Assembly: GCA_035192965.1 (NCBI GenBank)
Contig: CP136571.1
Span: 1,818,501-1,882,500 of the forward strand
Reading direction: 5' to 3'
DNA length: 64,000 bases
Source: Fuscovulum sp.
Lineage (GTDB): Bacteria; Pseudomonadota; Alphaproteobacteria; Rhodobacterales; Rhodobacteraceae
The notes below the pieces were generated by a model that had not been told where the DNA came from, did no database searches, and saw only the letters and a program-made list of their open reading frames with translations. Of the stretch, positions 54,689-63,563 are shown piece after piece. Numbering within the stretch: position 1 is the stretch's first letter; each line of letters begins with the position of its first letter. The translations under genes were made by a program, and so were the position numbers.

Positions 54689-55125
54689 CGGGCTGCCCCC
54701 GCAAACGCGGCGGCTGCGGCGTCGGTGCCGCCCAAGGCCGTCAGCACCACGAGCGGGTTCCAGTAGTCGCGGTAGTGCGCAATGCGCCCTTCCCGCAACG
54801 TGACTACGGAAACATATAACTGATTGTAGGGTGCGCCTGTGGCCACGCCTTCGCCACTGCAGGAAAACTCAAGGATCACCGTTGAGCCTGCGGCATACAC
54901 ATTGCCCAGTTCCATCGGCCCGAAGCTGAGCAACGGGCCAAGTGTTTCCAGGTGGGCAGCAAGGGCAGCGGTCCCATCCAGCCTCTTGGGCAGCCCGTCA
55001 GGCGCGTAGGGGAACTCAAAGATGACATCATCGGCAAACATGCCGAGCAAACTGTCCGCAGGGACCAGCCGATCACCGAGTGCAGCGCGAAGCAGGGCAG
55101 AAAAGCTATCGAACTTGTCAGACAT
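54685..55125 (-). CDS. SnoaL-like/NTF2 domain protein
   Basis: A 146-residue NTF2-like protein (LLRAALGDRLVPADSLLGMF, EFPYAPDGLPKRLDG, REGRIAHYRDYWNPLVVLTA). Members are ketosteroid-isomerase-type enzymes or ligand-binding proteins. The ATG at 55125 has AGGAGG 8 bases upstream. It is divergent from a TetR gene, with an 11-bp palindrome and inverted GGAACGGT arms in the gap. Confidence 0.88.
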   Translation of the reverse strand: MSDKFDSFSALLRAALGDRLVPADSLLGMFADDVIFEFPYAPDGLPKRLDGTAALAAHLETLGPLLSFGPMELGNVYAAGSTVILEFSCSGEGVATGAPYNQLYVSVVTLREGRIAHYRDYWNPLVVLTALGGTDAAAAAFAGAAR

Positions 55126-55156
55126 GAAGAAACCTCCTATGGATGGAACGGTAACG

Positions 55157-55167
55157 TATCGACGATA
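55157..55167. promoter_or_regulatory. Palindrome in the SnoaL/TetR divergent gap
   Basis: TATCGACGATA is an 11-base palindrome, flanked by inverted GGAACGGT (near 55145) and ACCGTTCC (near 55191) arms. A plausible TetR operator region. Confidence 0.5.
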
Positions 55168-55181
55168 TAGGGAAGTGATCG

Positions 55182-55805
55182 TTGGAACGCAACCGTTCCG
55201 TCCAAAAATCTGGACGAAAGCCGTCCGGGGCAGCCGTGCAAAGCGCGGAGCTGACCGAGGCGCTCTATCGCGCATTCTTCGAGGAATGGGCCGAACGCGG
55301 CTTTGCGGCGATCAGCCTCGAACGGGTTGCCGCCAGGGCCGGGGCGGGCAAGGCCGCGATCTACCGTCGCTTCGCCTCGCACCAAGAATTCGCGGTGGCG
55401 GCGGTGACCGCGCTTGGACTGACGATGGCCATGCCCGAAGATCATGGAAGCCTAAAGGCCGATGTCCTGGCCTTTCTGACCCGCCTGCGAGCGGTCCTTC
55501 GTCACCCCATGATCCGTCGCATCCTACCCGATCTTCACGCCGAGGCTGCGCGGTCTGCGTCGATGCGGGATCTGAACACTCAGGTGGCCCAAGCGCGCCG
55601 GGAGCAGGCGCAGGTCATCTTGGACCGTGCGATTGCGAGGGGCGAGCTGGACCGGGACGTTGACCGCGATCTCGCCCTCGATCTGCTTCCTGCACCGCTT
55701 TACTGGCGCATGGTGGTCTTGGGCGTCACCCCTAGGCGCGGCCAGCTTGCGACTGAAGCCGTCGCGATTGTTGCGGCAATCAAGGGTTCCGTTGGCCAGC
55801 ATTGA
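55182..55805 (+). CDS. TetR/AcrR family transcriptional regulator
   Basis: A 207-residue TetR protein. HTH: YRAFFEEWAERGFAAISLER, VAARAGAGKAAIYRRFASHQ. Start TTG at 55182 has GGGA 8 bases upstream; the frame has no ATG near it. The C-terminal effector domain is helical. Divergent from the SnoaL-like/NmrA pair, which it probably represses. Confidence 0.87.
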   Translation: MERNRSVQKSGRKPSGAAVQSAELTEALYRAFFEEWAERGFAAISLERVAARAGAGKAAIYRRFASHQEFAVAAVTALGLTMAMPEDHGSLKADVLAFLTRLRAVLRHPMIRRILPDLHAEAARSASMRDLNTQVAQARREQAQVILDRAIARGELDRDVDRDLALDLLPAPLYWRMVVLGVTPRRGQLATEAVAIVAAIKGSVGQH

Positions 55806-55814
55806 TCGCGACGT

Positions 55815-56750
55815 CTATGCCGTGGCGATGCCTTCTACGAACGTCGTGACTGCATCCACGACCTCGGACGCAATCGGAAGATCCGGGTTTGCGTAAGTCG
55901 CAAGGTTCGCCGAAGGATCATCGGATGCCACAAACTTGAGGACGTGATTTACGCCGGGAACCAGTGCGAGGGTGGCATCAGGTGCTGCGTTGGCCAGATT
56001 GCGTGCGTCCGCGACGTTGACCTGCAGGTCGCGTGTGCCTTGGACCACGAGCACTGGCACCTTGACCCACGCTGCCAGTGCAACCGGGTCGTAGGACATG
56101 GCGTCGATCAGGAAGCCCTGAACGTCTGGCGCGAAAAGGGGGCGTAATGCGGCATGCATCGCGCCCGCATCGACCCGCTCTCCGCGCTTCAGCGCCGCAA
56201 GGGTCGTTTCGGCTTCCCTCAAGAAAGGTGCATTCGCGGGGTTGGCGCGCAGCTGTTCGCGTATCACCTCATTCAAGGGCCTGCCTATGCTGGCGATGAG
56301 GATCAAGGCACGCGCGTCTGGCATGCGGGCCATGGCCGCCAGGGCGACAAGTCCGCCCTCGCTGTGGCCGATGGGGATGACGCAGCGCGCGCCGCCCTCT
56401 GCGGGCAGCAGCTTTCGGATGGCGTTCGTCCAGGCAAGCAGGTCCTCGGCATAGCTTGCGATCGTCGCATCATTCGGGTTCGAAACCGCGTCTGCGGAAC
56501 CGAACATGCCGCGCTTGTCGATGCGCACCGAAGGATAGCCTCGCTCGGCCAACGCTTCGGCGAGCAACCTGTAAGGCGCTGCCGAGATGCCTAGAGGCGA
56601 ATTGCCGTCGCGGTCGGTCGGCCCGGAGCCGGGCACGATCAAAAACACCGGCGTCCAATTCGGAAGCGGCCCATGTTGGGAGGGAAGGGTCAAGGTTCCC
56701 TTGAGCGCGCCCATGGGACCCGGAGCGCTCAGTTCTTCCTGATGTATCAT
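55815..56750 (-). CDS. Alpha/beta hydrolase, secretory- or esterase-type
   Basis: A 311-residue hydrolase. Early motif PVFLIVPGSGPTDRDGNS carries the oxyanion-hole HG-like region (PGSG), the nucleophile elbow is GHSEGG, the acid is near VQGTRDLQVN, and His is in VPGVNHVLKF. AGGAAAG precedes the ATG. Its 3' end lies 10 bases from the TetR stop. Upstream is the methionine aminopeptidase gene on the same strand (70 bases). Confidence 0.88.
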   Translation of the reverse strand: MIHQEELSAPGPMGALKGTLTLPSQHGPLPNWTPVFLIVPGSGPTDRDGNSPLGISAAPYRLLAEALAERGYPSVRIDKRGMFGSADAVSNPNDATIASYAEDLLAWTNAIRKLLPAEGGARCVIPIGHSEGGLVALAAMARMPDARALILIASIGRPLNEVIREQLRANPANAPFLREAETTLAALKRGERVDAGAMHAALRPLFAPDVQGFLIDAMSYDPVALAAWVKVPVLVVQGTRDLQVNVADARNLANAAPDATLALVPGVNHVLKFVASDDPSANLATYANPDLPIASEVVDAVTTFVEGIATA

Positions 56751-56820
56751 CTTCTTTCCTGCTTTATCAAAGGTATCGGTCGCGGCGCTTGCGCGCGAAG
56801 CCAACCAGACGGCTACCCCT

Positions 56821-57675
56821 TCAGGCATGAACGGCTGCGAGGTCGACGCCCGGAGCATGTTGTTCCTCAGGCGAGAGGGTAAAGATCTCGAACCCGTCTG
56901 CGGTCACGCCGATCGAATGCTCGAACTGGGCCGACAATGACCTGTCCCGCGTAACGGCGGTCCAGTCGTCGCGGAGCATCTTCACGTCTGGTCGTCCCAG
57001 ATTGATCATCGGTTCAACCGTGAAGATCATCCCTTCACGCAGCTCCAGCCCTGTGTTCGGCCTGCCGAAATTTAAGATGTTTGGCGAGTCGTGAAAGACT
57101 TGACCGATCCCGTGACCGCAGAAGTCGCGGACTACCGAACATCGCTCGGAGGACGCGTAACTTTGGATAGCATGGCCGATGTCGCCCAGACGCGCACCCG
57201 GACGGACCGCACGGATGCCTTCCATCATTGCCTCGTGCGCGATGCGGATCAGGCGCTCGGCGGCTCTCTTCGGACGTCCGACGGCGTACATGCGGCTGGA
57301 GTCGCCGTACCATCCGTCAACGACCAGCGTCACGTCAACGTTCACGATGTCGCCGTCACGCAGCTTCCTTTCAGTCGGGAAACCGTGGCACACGACATGA
57401 TTCTTCGATGTGCAGCAGGCGTAGGCATAGCCTTTGTAACCCAGCGTCGCAGGTCTGGCGCCCTGCGTTGCGGCGAAGTCGAGAACGAACGTGTTGATCT
57501 CGGCCAAGGGCGTGCCGTCTCGGACCAGCGCGGCGACGCCATCCAGACATCTGGCGGTCAGTGCCCCGGCGCGACGCATGCCCTCGAATGCGTCCGGCCC
57601 GTAGAGCTTGATGCTTTCTGTCCTTCGGGCGCTTTGTGCAGGCGGAGCGACAGGCACGTTGATATAGGTTGCCAC
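56821..57675 (-). CDS. map: Type I methionine aminopeptidase
   Basis: A 284-residue MetAP with the dinuclear metal set: Asp pair in VNVDVTLVVDGWYGDSS, His in GHGIGQVFHDSPNIL, Glu in IFTVEPMINLG and the last Glu in QFEHSIGVT. GTG start at 57675 with AAAGGAC 5 bases upstream. Removes N-terminal Met from proteins in the cytosol. As an accessory copy it is not among ribosomal-protein genes but divergent from a ParD-like antitoxin gene, a recurrent pairing. Confidence 0.9.
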   Translation of the reverse strand: MATYINVPVAPPAQSARRTESIKLYGPDAFEGMRRAGALTARCLDGVAALVRDGTPLAEINTFVLDFAATQGARPATLGYKGYAYACCTSKNHVVCHGFPTERKLRDGDIVNVDVTLVVDGWYGDSSRMYAVGRPKRAAERLIRIAHEAMMEGIRAVRPGARLGDIGHAIQSYASSERCSVVRDFCGHGIGQVFHDSPNILNFGRPNTGLELREGMIFTVEPMINLGRPDVKMLRDDWTAVTRDRSLSAQFEHSIGVTADGFEIFTLSPEEQHAPGVDLAAVHA

Positions 57676-57738
57676 CCGATGTCCTTTCGTTTTGGGATTG
57701 TCATGTCGGTGTTGGCCGATTGACGGACGAGGGCACCG

Positions 57739-57768
57739 AATATACGATACATATATGATTCGTATATT
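57739..57768. promoter_or_regulatory. 30-bp operator-like palindrome between map and parD-like genes
   Basis: AATATACGA (57739-57747) and TCGTATATT (57760-57768) are perfect inverted arms around an AT-rich 12-base centre, in a 113-base divergent gap. The size and AT content fit a ribbon-helix-helix repressor site, so the ParD-like protein probably regulates both genes. Confidence 0.6.
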
Positions 57769-57788
57769 AACGAAAAGGACTGATCCGA

Positions 57789-57995
57789 ATGGGCATCGTG
57801 AAGATTGCCGACCACATGCATGAGGAGCTGCGCAAGGCGAGCGTCGTCATGTGCCGCTCAATCAATGCCCAGGCCGAGTTCTGGATGAAGGTCGGCATGC
57901 TGGCCGAGGCGAATCCGGGCCTGTCGTTTACTGAAATCATGGCCCAGCAACGGAAGCTTGCCGCTGTCGGGGTGCCCGAGATTGACGCCGCCTGA
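57789..57995 (+). CDS. ParD-like family protein (antitoxin-like)
   Basis: A 68-residue protein: MGIVKIADHMHEELRKASVV, SINAQAEFWMKVGMLAEANP, LSFTEIMAQQ. It matches the ParD-like group of small RHH-type proteins. AAAAGGAC precedes the ATG by 8 bases. No ParE-type toxin follows. The divergent neighbour is the methionine aminopeptidase gene. Confidence 0.85.
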   Translation: MGIVKIADHMHEELRKASVVMCRSINAQAEFWMKVGMLAEANPGLSFTEIMAQQRKLAAVGVPEIDAA

Positions 57996-58130
57996 GCTCG
58001 CGCAGGCGGCCAAGTAGCGCGAGCGGGTCCGTTGGAAGCCGACCGAGCCGCGTCCGCCCCCGCTCGCCTGTATGAAGGTCAGGGATCACGCCTGGCCGGA
58101 AAGCCGGTCGTCCCCGACCCTCAGGAGGCA

Positions 58131-59087
58131 TCATCCCGGGGACCCTGCTTCCTTTTCAGAAAGAACTGCGAGGTCCGCAGCTGCGCCACTCAGGGCGGCG
58201 CGCCCGGTGTCCCATATTTCTGCACTGATGCCGAAACTCCTAGAAAGCCAGGCCAAGGACAGGCGTAGTGTCGCTTCGAGCGCGTCGGGCACTTCGGCGT
58301 CGGTTTCCTTTGCGTCTAGGCCGGCGATACCTCCGAGGCCGTGCCCCACGCCCGCGATAGTCAGCAGGGCGTTCGCGCCCGGGGCGTCGTAGAAGGCGTC
58401 GGCATGCCAGTCGGGGCCACGTGGCGTGAAGTGCGGATTGTCATCAGCTCCGCAAACCACGAGGGTCGGCTTGCGGATCGCGCCGTAGTCCACATCGAAG
58501 AAGGGAAATCGCGCGGCACTTTCCGGGCTGAGGTTGTCGCCACCCCGACCGGGGGCCGCCAACAGGACCCCCGCGCCGATCCGCGGGTCCGAGAAATCCT
58601 CCCCATGAAGCCGCGCGCCAAGGAGAAGCGCCGACGTGTGGCCGCCGAAGGAATGTCCGGCGACCGCAATCCGGTCATGGTCCAGGCGCCCAGCCACTGC
58701 GGGAGCCTGTCGCTCCACCTCGTCAAGCTGGTCGAGGATCGCGCGCATTTCAGCCACCCTCGCGCGCCAGTAGAAGGGTGCCTCCGGCCGACCATCCCCC
58801 AGCCCGCCGACGCGAGAGCTTGCGTGGGTCGGTTGAATGACAGCAAGGCCGCTTTCCGCCCAGAACTGGACAAGACGGGCGTAGCCATCCTTGGAGGGAA
58901 TGTAGTGCGACGGACCATACCCGTGCGAGAACAGCACGATGGGAAGGTCACGGCCCGCGGCTGGCGCGGTCAGCCGCAATTCCAGCGCGGGACGGTTCGG
59001 CAGGGTCAGCCGGATCGGTGTATAGGCAACGGTCATTCCGGCCTCAGCCGTCGGCAGGTGCCGGGCAAGATCAATCAAACGGTTCAT
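58131..59087 (-). CDS. Alpha/beta hydrolase (PAF-acetylhydrolase/chlorophyllase-like)
   Basis: A 318-residue hydrolase. DLPIVLFSHGYGPSHYIPSK is the oxyanion-hole region, the nucleophile elbow is VAGHSFGGHTSALLLGA, and the acid/His lie near VCGADDNPHFTPRG and GVGHGLGG. No obvious signal peptide. It is a single gene, with a weak ribosome-binding site. The substrate class is esters or small lipids by family. Confidence 0.87.
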   Translation of the reverse strand: MNRLIDLARHLPTAEAGMTVAYTPIRLTLPNRPALELRLTAPAAGRDLPIVLFSHGYGPSHYIPSKDGYARLVQFWAESGLAVIQPTHASSRVGGLGDGRPEAPFYWRARVAEMRAILDQLDEVERQAPAVAGRLDHDRIAVAGHSFGGHTSALLLGARLHGEDFSDPRIGAGVLLAAPGRGGDNLSPESAARFPFFDVDYGAIRKPTLVVCGADDNPHFTPRGPDWHADAFYDAPGANALLTIAGVGHGLGGIAGLDAKETDAEVPDALEATLRLSLAWLSRSFGISAEIWDTGRAALSGAAADLAVLSEKEAGSPG

Positions 59088-59154
59088 TCTTGTGGTCTCT
59101 AGGAAGGTCAGGGAAGGTCGCAGCGGGCGCCGCTACCATTTGGAGAAGTGCGCC

Positions 59155-59913
59155 TCACGCCGCTAAGCTGTCTTTGTTCCGGAACAAGGCCTCGGCATCG
59201 GGCCCTGCGGGCAGCAGCATCGGAGCGTCCACATCGGCGACGGCGCGCCAAACCGCGTTCGCAACGTCGAGGGCTGACGTCTTCTCGGTCGCGTTCCGCA
59301 GGGACTGGAAGTAGGCTTGGACAAAGGGGCCGTAGACATCGGGCACGTCCATGCCCATTCGCTGCACGGCGTTCTTGCCGAAAGACGTTTCCGGCGCGCT
59401 ACCGGGTAGGACAAGCCGGGCCCGTACGCCAAACTCGGCGGCTTCGAGCGCGAAGCTCTCCGTAAAGGCATTAACCGCCGCCTTGCTGGCAGAGTAGATG
59501 GACAGTGCCGGCAACGGGCGCAGCGTGACGCTGGAACTGATGTTGACGATCACACCGGTTCGACGCTGGCGCATTGCCGGCATCACCGCCTGCGTCATTG
59601 CCATCGTACCGAGCACATTGATTTCGAAAAGCTCGCGCGCCTTGTCGATCGCCGCGCCTTCGAGGACGTTCAGCATCCCGACACCAGCATTGTTGACGAG
59701 CGCATCGATCGGGCCGGCTTCGGCCAGCGCCGCCTCGATGGTCAAGGGCTGTGTCACGTCAAGCGGCAGGATCCGGAGGAGTTCAGAGATTGGCAATCCC
59801 TCTGCTGCGGGTGTGCGCATCGTTGCAACAACCTCCCAGCCTTCGTCAAGAAAGCGTGCGGCGATGGCTTGTCCGAAGCCCGAGGAGCAGCCGGTGATAA
59901 GAATACGGGGCAT
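59155..59913 (-). CDS. SDR family oxidoreductase
   Basis: A 252-residue SDR: ITGCSSGFGQAIAARF at the N-terminus (TGxxxGxG form), NNAGVGML in the middle, YSASKAAVNAFTESFALEAA with the catalytic Tyr/Lys. The ATG at 59913 has GGAG upstream; a longer in-frame start at 60366 would cover the divergent promoter and is rejected. Divergent from an AraC gene, 96 bases apart. Confidence 0.91.
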   Translation of the reverse strand: MPRILITGCSSGFGQAIAARFLDEGWEVVATMRTPAAEGLPISELLRILPLDVTQPLTIEAALAEAGPIDALVNNAGVGMLNVLEGAAIDKARELFEINVLGTMAMTQAVMPAMRQRRTGVIVNISSSVTLRPLPALSIYSASKAAVNAFTESFALEAAEFGVRARLVLPGSAPETSFGKNAVQRMGMDVPDVYGPFVQAYFQSLRNATEKTSALDVANAVWRAVADVDAPMLLPAGPDAEALFRNKDSLAA

Positions 59914-59976
59914 AGGGTCTCTCCTTGTCTGTGTGACTGGGAGATAGACGCGCGTGGACGGACAATCTATATTTGA

Positions 59977-60004
59977 AAGTCCGCTATACTTAATCAGAAG
60001 TCCG
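59977..60004. promoter_or_regulatory. Direct repeats in the SDR/AraC gap
   Basis: AAGTCCG at 59977-59983 and 59998-60004 are spaced exactly 21 bases, two helical turns, as expected for AraC-type half-sites. The second lies just before the araC start. Confidence 0.5.
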
Positions 60005-60009
60005 AAGAC

Positions 60010-60942
60010 ATGCCAGAACTCGCACCAGATCCGTTGTCCAGCGTTGTCGCGCTTCTCAAACCCCGTCCGGACATCTCGAAGTTGGTCGTGGCTGGCGGGC
60101 GGTGGCAAGTCGACCGTACCGACATGGCGAGCCCGTTCTATGCCGCCATTGTCCAGGGGCGCGCACGTCTGGAGGTAAACGGCCATGCGCCGGTCATGCT
60201 GGTGGCAGGGGATTTCGTGATGGTCCCGGCGCTGGACAGTTTCACGATGACGAGCGAACTCCCTCCGAAACCTGGCGCGACGCGGCTCCCGCTCGAGACC
60301 GGACCGGGCATATTCCGTCTTGGCCCGGCTGATAGCCCGGTCGAACTGCAGGCTCTGGTAGGTCACTGCCGGTTCGACGCGCCGGACAAGACCCTGCTGC
60401 TTTCACTGCTTCCGCAGATGATCCATGTCTCTGGACACGACCGGCTGATGGCCCTCGTGCCTATAATTCACGATGAGACTCGTGCCGACCGTCCGGCCCG
60501 CGCCATGATCCTGGAGCGCTTGCTAGAGGTGCTGATGATTGAGGCGTTGCGGTCAAGCCCCGGTCACGCGCGTCCGCCGGGACTGTTGCGTGGATTGTCA
60601 GACCCAGGGCTTAGTGCCGCGCTGCAGCGGATTCAAGATGCCAATGGTAGCGCCTTGACCGTGACAGGGCTGGCCCGAGAGGCGGGCATGTCACGCTCGT
60701 CTTTCTTTGAACGATTCAGATCAGCGCTCGGGTGTGCGCCCATGGAATATGCGAGGGCTTGGCGAATGGCAGTTGCGCGTGACCTCCTTCTACGCGGTGA
60801 CCTGACCAACGCCGAAATCGCGCACCAAGTAGGCTATGGCTCGGCCAGCGCGTTTACATTGGCTTTCGTTCGGCATGAGGGGGTAGCACCTGGTCTGTGG
60901 GCCCAACGTCAGGCCGAACGGCAACGCGCTGGCATTCTCTGA
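60010..60942 (+). CDS. AraC family transcriptional regulator
   Basis: A 310-residue regulator with a cupin-type AraC_6-like N-terminal domain (PFYAAIVQGRARLEVNGHAP, GDFVMVPALDSFTM) and a C-terminal double HTH (LTVTGLAREAGMSRSSFFER, AEIAHQVGYGSASAFTLAFV). It is divergent from the SDR gene, which it probably activates. Confidence 0.91.
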   Translation: MPELAPDPLSSVVALLKPRPDISKLVVAGGRWQVDRTDMASPFYAAIVQGRARLEVNGHAPVMLVAGDFVMVPALDSFTMTSELPPKPGATRLPLETGPGIFRLGPADSPVELQALVGHCRFDAPDKTLLLSLLPQMIHVSGHDRLMALVPIIHDETRADRPARAMILERLLEVLMIEALRSSPGHARPPGLLRGLSDPGLSAALQRIQDANGSALTVTGLAREAGMSRSSFFERFRSALGCAPMEYARAWRMAVARDLLLRGDLTNAEIAHQVGYGSASAFTLAFVRHEGVAPGLWAQRQAERQRAGIL

Positions 60943-61177
60943 AGCTGTACCCTCTGGACGAGTCCGCTCCGACGATCCCAAGGATTCACTCACTTCCCGG
61001 CAGGCCGAGACCACGCGCCGACCTGCTATTAGCAAGGCAGGCGTTTGGCCAATTGAGATTTTTGGAACAGCGCCATGTTCACGCAATCTTCGTCGGCATC
61101 TTGCACCGCGACGGAGGTCTGCAGCGATGCGGACCGCCGCCGCAATCAGGCAAACAGGACGCCGAAAGGAAAACAAG

Positions 61178-61402
61178 ATGCAAAACTTCCCCTTCTCACG
61201 ATGCCATCGAACGATGATGCGCCTCAGCTTTATGGCAGGGCTAACAATATTGGTGGCCGGTTGCGTGACAGACGACCGCAGTTCACTCGAAAGAGCCCAA
61301 CTGCAAAACCTTACTAGCGAGACCGCGCTCAATGCCCAGATCATATCCGATCGAGCGCGCGCGCAACGCTGCGACCGCGACCCGAGCCGGAGAGAATGCT
61401 GA
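61178..61402 (+). CDS. Small lipoprotein
   Basis: A 74-residue protein with a lipoprotein signal: MQNFPFSRCHRTMMRLSFMA, then LTILVAGC (lipobox ending in Cys about 28). The mature part is a short charged helix with a Cys pair near the end (RCDRDPSRREC). GAAAGGA precedes the ATG. No known domain. The 235-base gap before it shows nothing else. Confidence 0.65.
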   Translation: MQNFPFSRCHRTMMRLSFMAGLTILVAGCVTDDRSSLERAQLQNLTSETALNAQIISDRARAQRCDRDPSRREC

Positions 61403-61575
61403 CGGTGTAAACTTTTTGGCGTGATCCACATCGCTGACCGCGTTCCTGCCGCCTGCTGACAGTCCAAAAGTCGGCGGGAGCGCGGTCGGCACAAGAGTAG
61501 GATAAATCGCGACAAAAGAGCCAGTGGAACGGGCAAAGGCTGTTCAGTCGCTTGACGGACACGCCGTCGCGTAAC

Positions 61576-62892
61576 TCACTGGGTGCCCAAGTCAACGCGT
61601 ACCACGGTGCCGCCCCTAGTCGTATCCAGGATCTCCACTTGGCCGCCGTGTCGGTCTATGACCTCTCGCACAAGGTTGAGTCCGAGGCCACTTCCCGTGG
61701 CGCGTGGCCGAAGCCGGTGAAACGGCTCGAACACGCGCTCACGCTCCTCGGGCGGTATTCCCGGGCCATCGTCCTCAACCTCAAAGGCCGCCCCAGATAC
61801 GCGGACGGTAACATTGGTGCCGCCGTGGTCCATCGCGTTTTGCACGAGGTTCATGAGGACGCGCTGCAAGGCTGCGGCGTCGCCGATGCAGATTTCGCTC
61901 CCGGTGACCTCAAGCGAAATGGAACAATCGTTCGCGATAACGAGAGGTGCGAGGTCTCCGACAGCCTGCCGAAGAACGATCGCGAGGTCGAATGCCGAGT
62001 CGTGGCGATTGCTTTCCAAGCGTTGCAGGTCGAGAAGTTGTTCGGTCATCGTCGCGAGCCGTTGGACGTCCAGCGCCAGGGCACGGACGGCCTCGTTGTC
62101 GGCTGCCTCCACCTTGCTCGCAAGAACGGCGATGGGCGTGCGCAGTTCGTGTGAGGCGGACGCGATGAACCGCTGCTGGCGTTCGTATCCGTCGTCAAGG
62201 CGGCGCAAGGCCTCGTTCACCGCCCGCACGAGCGGCGCGATCTCGCGGGGGACGTAGGCCTCGCTCAGACGGCGCTCTCGGCTGTCTGCCTCAATTTCCT
62301 CCGCCTCCCTTGCAATGCGCGAAAGGCCCGAGAGGGACCGCCGGACGATCCAGGGCGTGACGACTAGTGAGGTCAGCGTCAGCAGGGCGAAGATTGGCAG
62401 GATGATGGTATTTGTTGCGAACACCACTATGAAGCTCAGTTCCGACAGTGCGCCGTGGCCGAGAATGGTCAGAGTGCCGATCTCCGTGGTCTCCCTTCGG
62501 ATCACTGCTGCCAGATTGTAGGGTGCAGCACGGTCGCGCAGTTGCGCGTAGGAGAGGTCGCTCAGGCGGCCTACGAGGGAAGCATAATGTTGGGGAACCG
62601 TTCCGAAAACCACACTCGCCCCGGTATCGTCCTCGGCCACGAACCACAGGTCGGGCGCGTTTGCGCTCAGGTCGGCCAGTTCCGGCGTCATGACCACGGA
62701 GAGATGCCCCGTGGCGTCGCGCTGCACCGCCTGCGCCATAACCGGGACGATCCGTTCGTCGGTGTAGGGGCCACCGCTGTCGATGCGGATCGCAACCGCG
62801 ATGAGGATGGCGAAGGAGGCAAGAAGGGTGACGAAGTGGAAGATCAGCGGATAGATGATCAGTGGTCGTTTTAGCGACGGCGACATCATCAA
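61576..62892 (-). CDS. Sensor histidine kinase, EnvZ/QseC type
   Basis: A 438-residue kinase with two transmembrane helices (about 12-35 and 155-180) around a periplasmic sensor domain, a HAMP-like linker, the H-box SASHELRTPIAV (His248), N-box VLMNLVQNAMDHGG, and G-boxes DDGPGIPP and GSGLGLNLV. The start overlaps the regulator's stop (ATGA). Membrane partner of the response regulator upstream; the signal is unknown. Confidence 0.93.
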   Translation of the reverse strand: MMMSPSLKRPLIIYPLIFHFVTLLASFAILIAVAIRIDSGGPYTDERIVPVMAQAVQRDATGHLSVVMTPELADLSANAPDLWFVAEDDTGASVVFGTVPQHYASLVGRLSDLSYAQLRDRAAPYNLAAVIRRETTEIGTLTILGHGALSELSFIVVFATNTIILPIFALLTLTSLVVTPWIVRRSLSGLSRIAREAEEIEADSRERRLSEAYVPREIAPLVRAVNEALRRLDDGYERQQRFIASASHELRTPIAVLASKVEAADNEAVRALALDVQRLATMTEQLLDLQRLESNRHDSAFDLAIVLRQAVGDLAPLVIANDCSISLEVTGSEICIGDAAALQRVLMNLVQNAMDHGGTNVTVRVSGAAFEVEDDGPGIPPEERERVFEPFHRLRPRATGSGLGLNLVREVIDRHGGQVEILDTTRGGTVVRVDLGTQ

Positions 62893-63563
62893 GGCACTTC
62901 GCGCAGCAGGTAGCCGACCCCTCGTATCGCGTGAATTTCGATCCTCGCCCCTGCAGCATTCAATCTTCGACGCAGCCGGGAGACATGAGAGTCGAGCGTG
63001 TTGGACTGGATTTCGTCGTCGAACCCAAACACCGCGTTTTCGAGTGCTTCGCGCTGTACGGTGCGACCGCGCCGCTTGATCAGTGCCGCCAGCACTCGCA
63101 GTTCCCGCCTGGGCAGGTCGATCCGCACACCGCCAACATCCACTTCCTCATGGGCGAGGTCGAAGACGAGCGTTCCGGCATGGATTTTCTCGCCAACCAG
63201 TTCGACCGGACGGCGACGGACCGCCCGGATGCGCGCGAGCATCTCGTCGACGGAAAACGGCTTGGTTAGGTAGTCGTCCGCCCCACCGTCAAGGCCGGCG
63301 ACACGGTCATCTATCCCGTTGCGAGCGCTGAGCACGATGACATGGATCCCGGGGCTGCCAGCCCGCAGGGAAGGAAGCAACGACAGCCCTTCGCCGTCGG
63401 GCAGAGACCTGTCAAGGAGCACGAGATCAAAAGATCCCGACAGGCTTGCTTCCTGTGCGGCCTCCAGACCGTCTGCATGGTCCACAATGAACCGCTCGCG
63501 TTCGAGGACGGCGCGCAGCGATTCCGCAAGCCGAGGTTCGTCTTCGACCAGAAGAATACGCAT
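62889..63563 (-). CDS. Response regulator, OmpR/PhoB family
   Basis: A 224-residue regulator. Receiver domain: MRILLVEDEPRL, phospho-acceptor Asp51 in LVLLDRSLPDGEG, Lys in YLTKPFSVDEML. C-terminal winged helix: LPRRELRVLAALIKRRGRTV and TLDSHVSRLRRRLNA, followed by IHAIRGVGYLL. First gene of the two-component operon; phosphorylated by the kinase encoded next. Confidence 0.94.
   Translation of the reverse strand: MRILLVEDEPRLAESLRAVLERERFIVDHADGLEAAQEASLSGSFDLVLLDRSLPDGEGLSLLPSLRAGSPGIHVIVLSARNGIDDRVAGLDGGADDYLTKPFSVDEMLARIRAVRRRPVELVGEKIHAGTLVFDLAHEEVDVGGVRIDLPRRELRVLAALIKRRGRTVQREALENAVFGFDDEIQSNTLDSHVSRLRRRLNAAGARIEIHAIRGVGYLLREVP

Noticed and set aside
58850..58875. Repeat-like GGCCGCTTTCCGCCC
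   Set aside because: It lies inside the hydrolase coding region, encodes conserved residues (FWAESGLA), and lacks the repeat's flanks.
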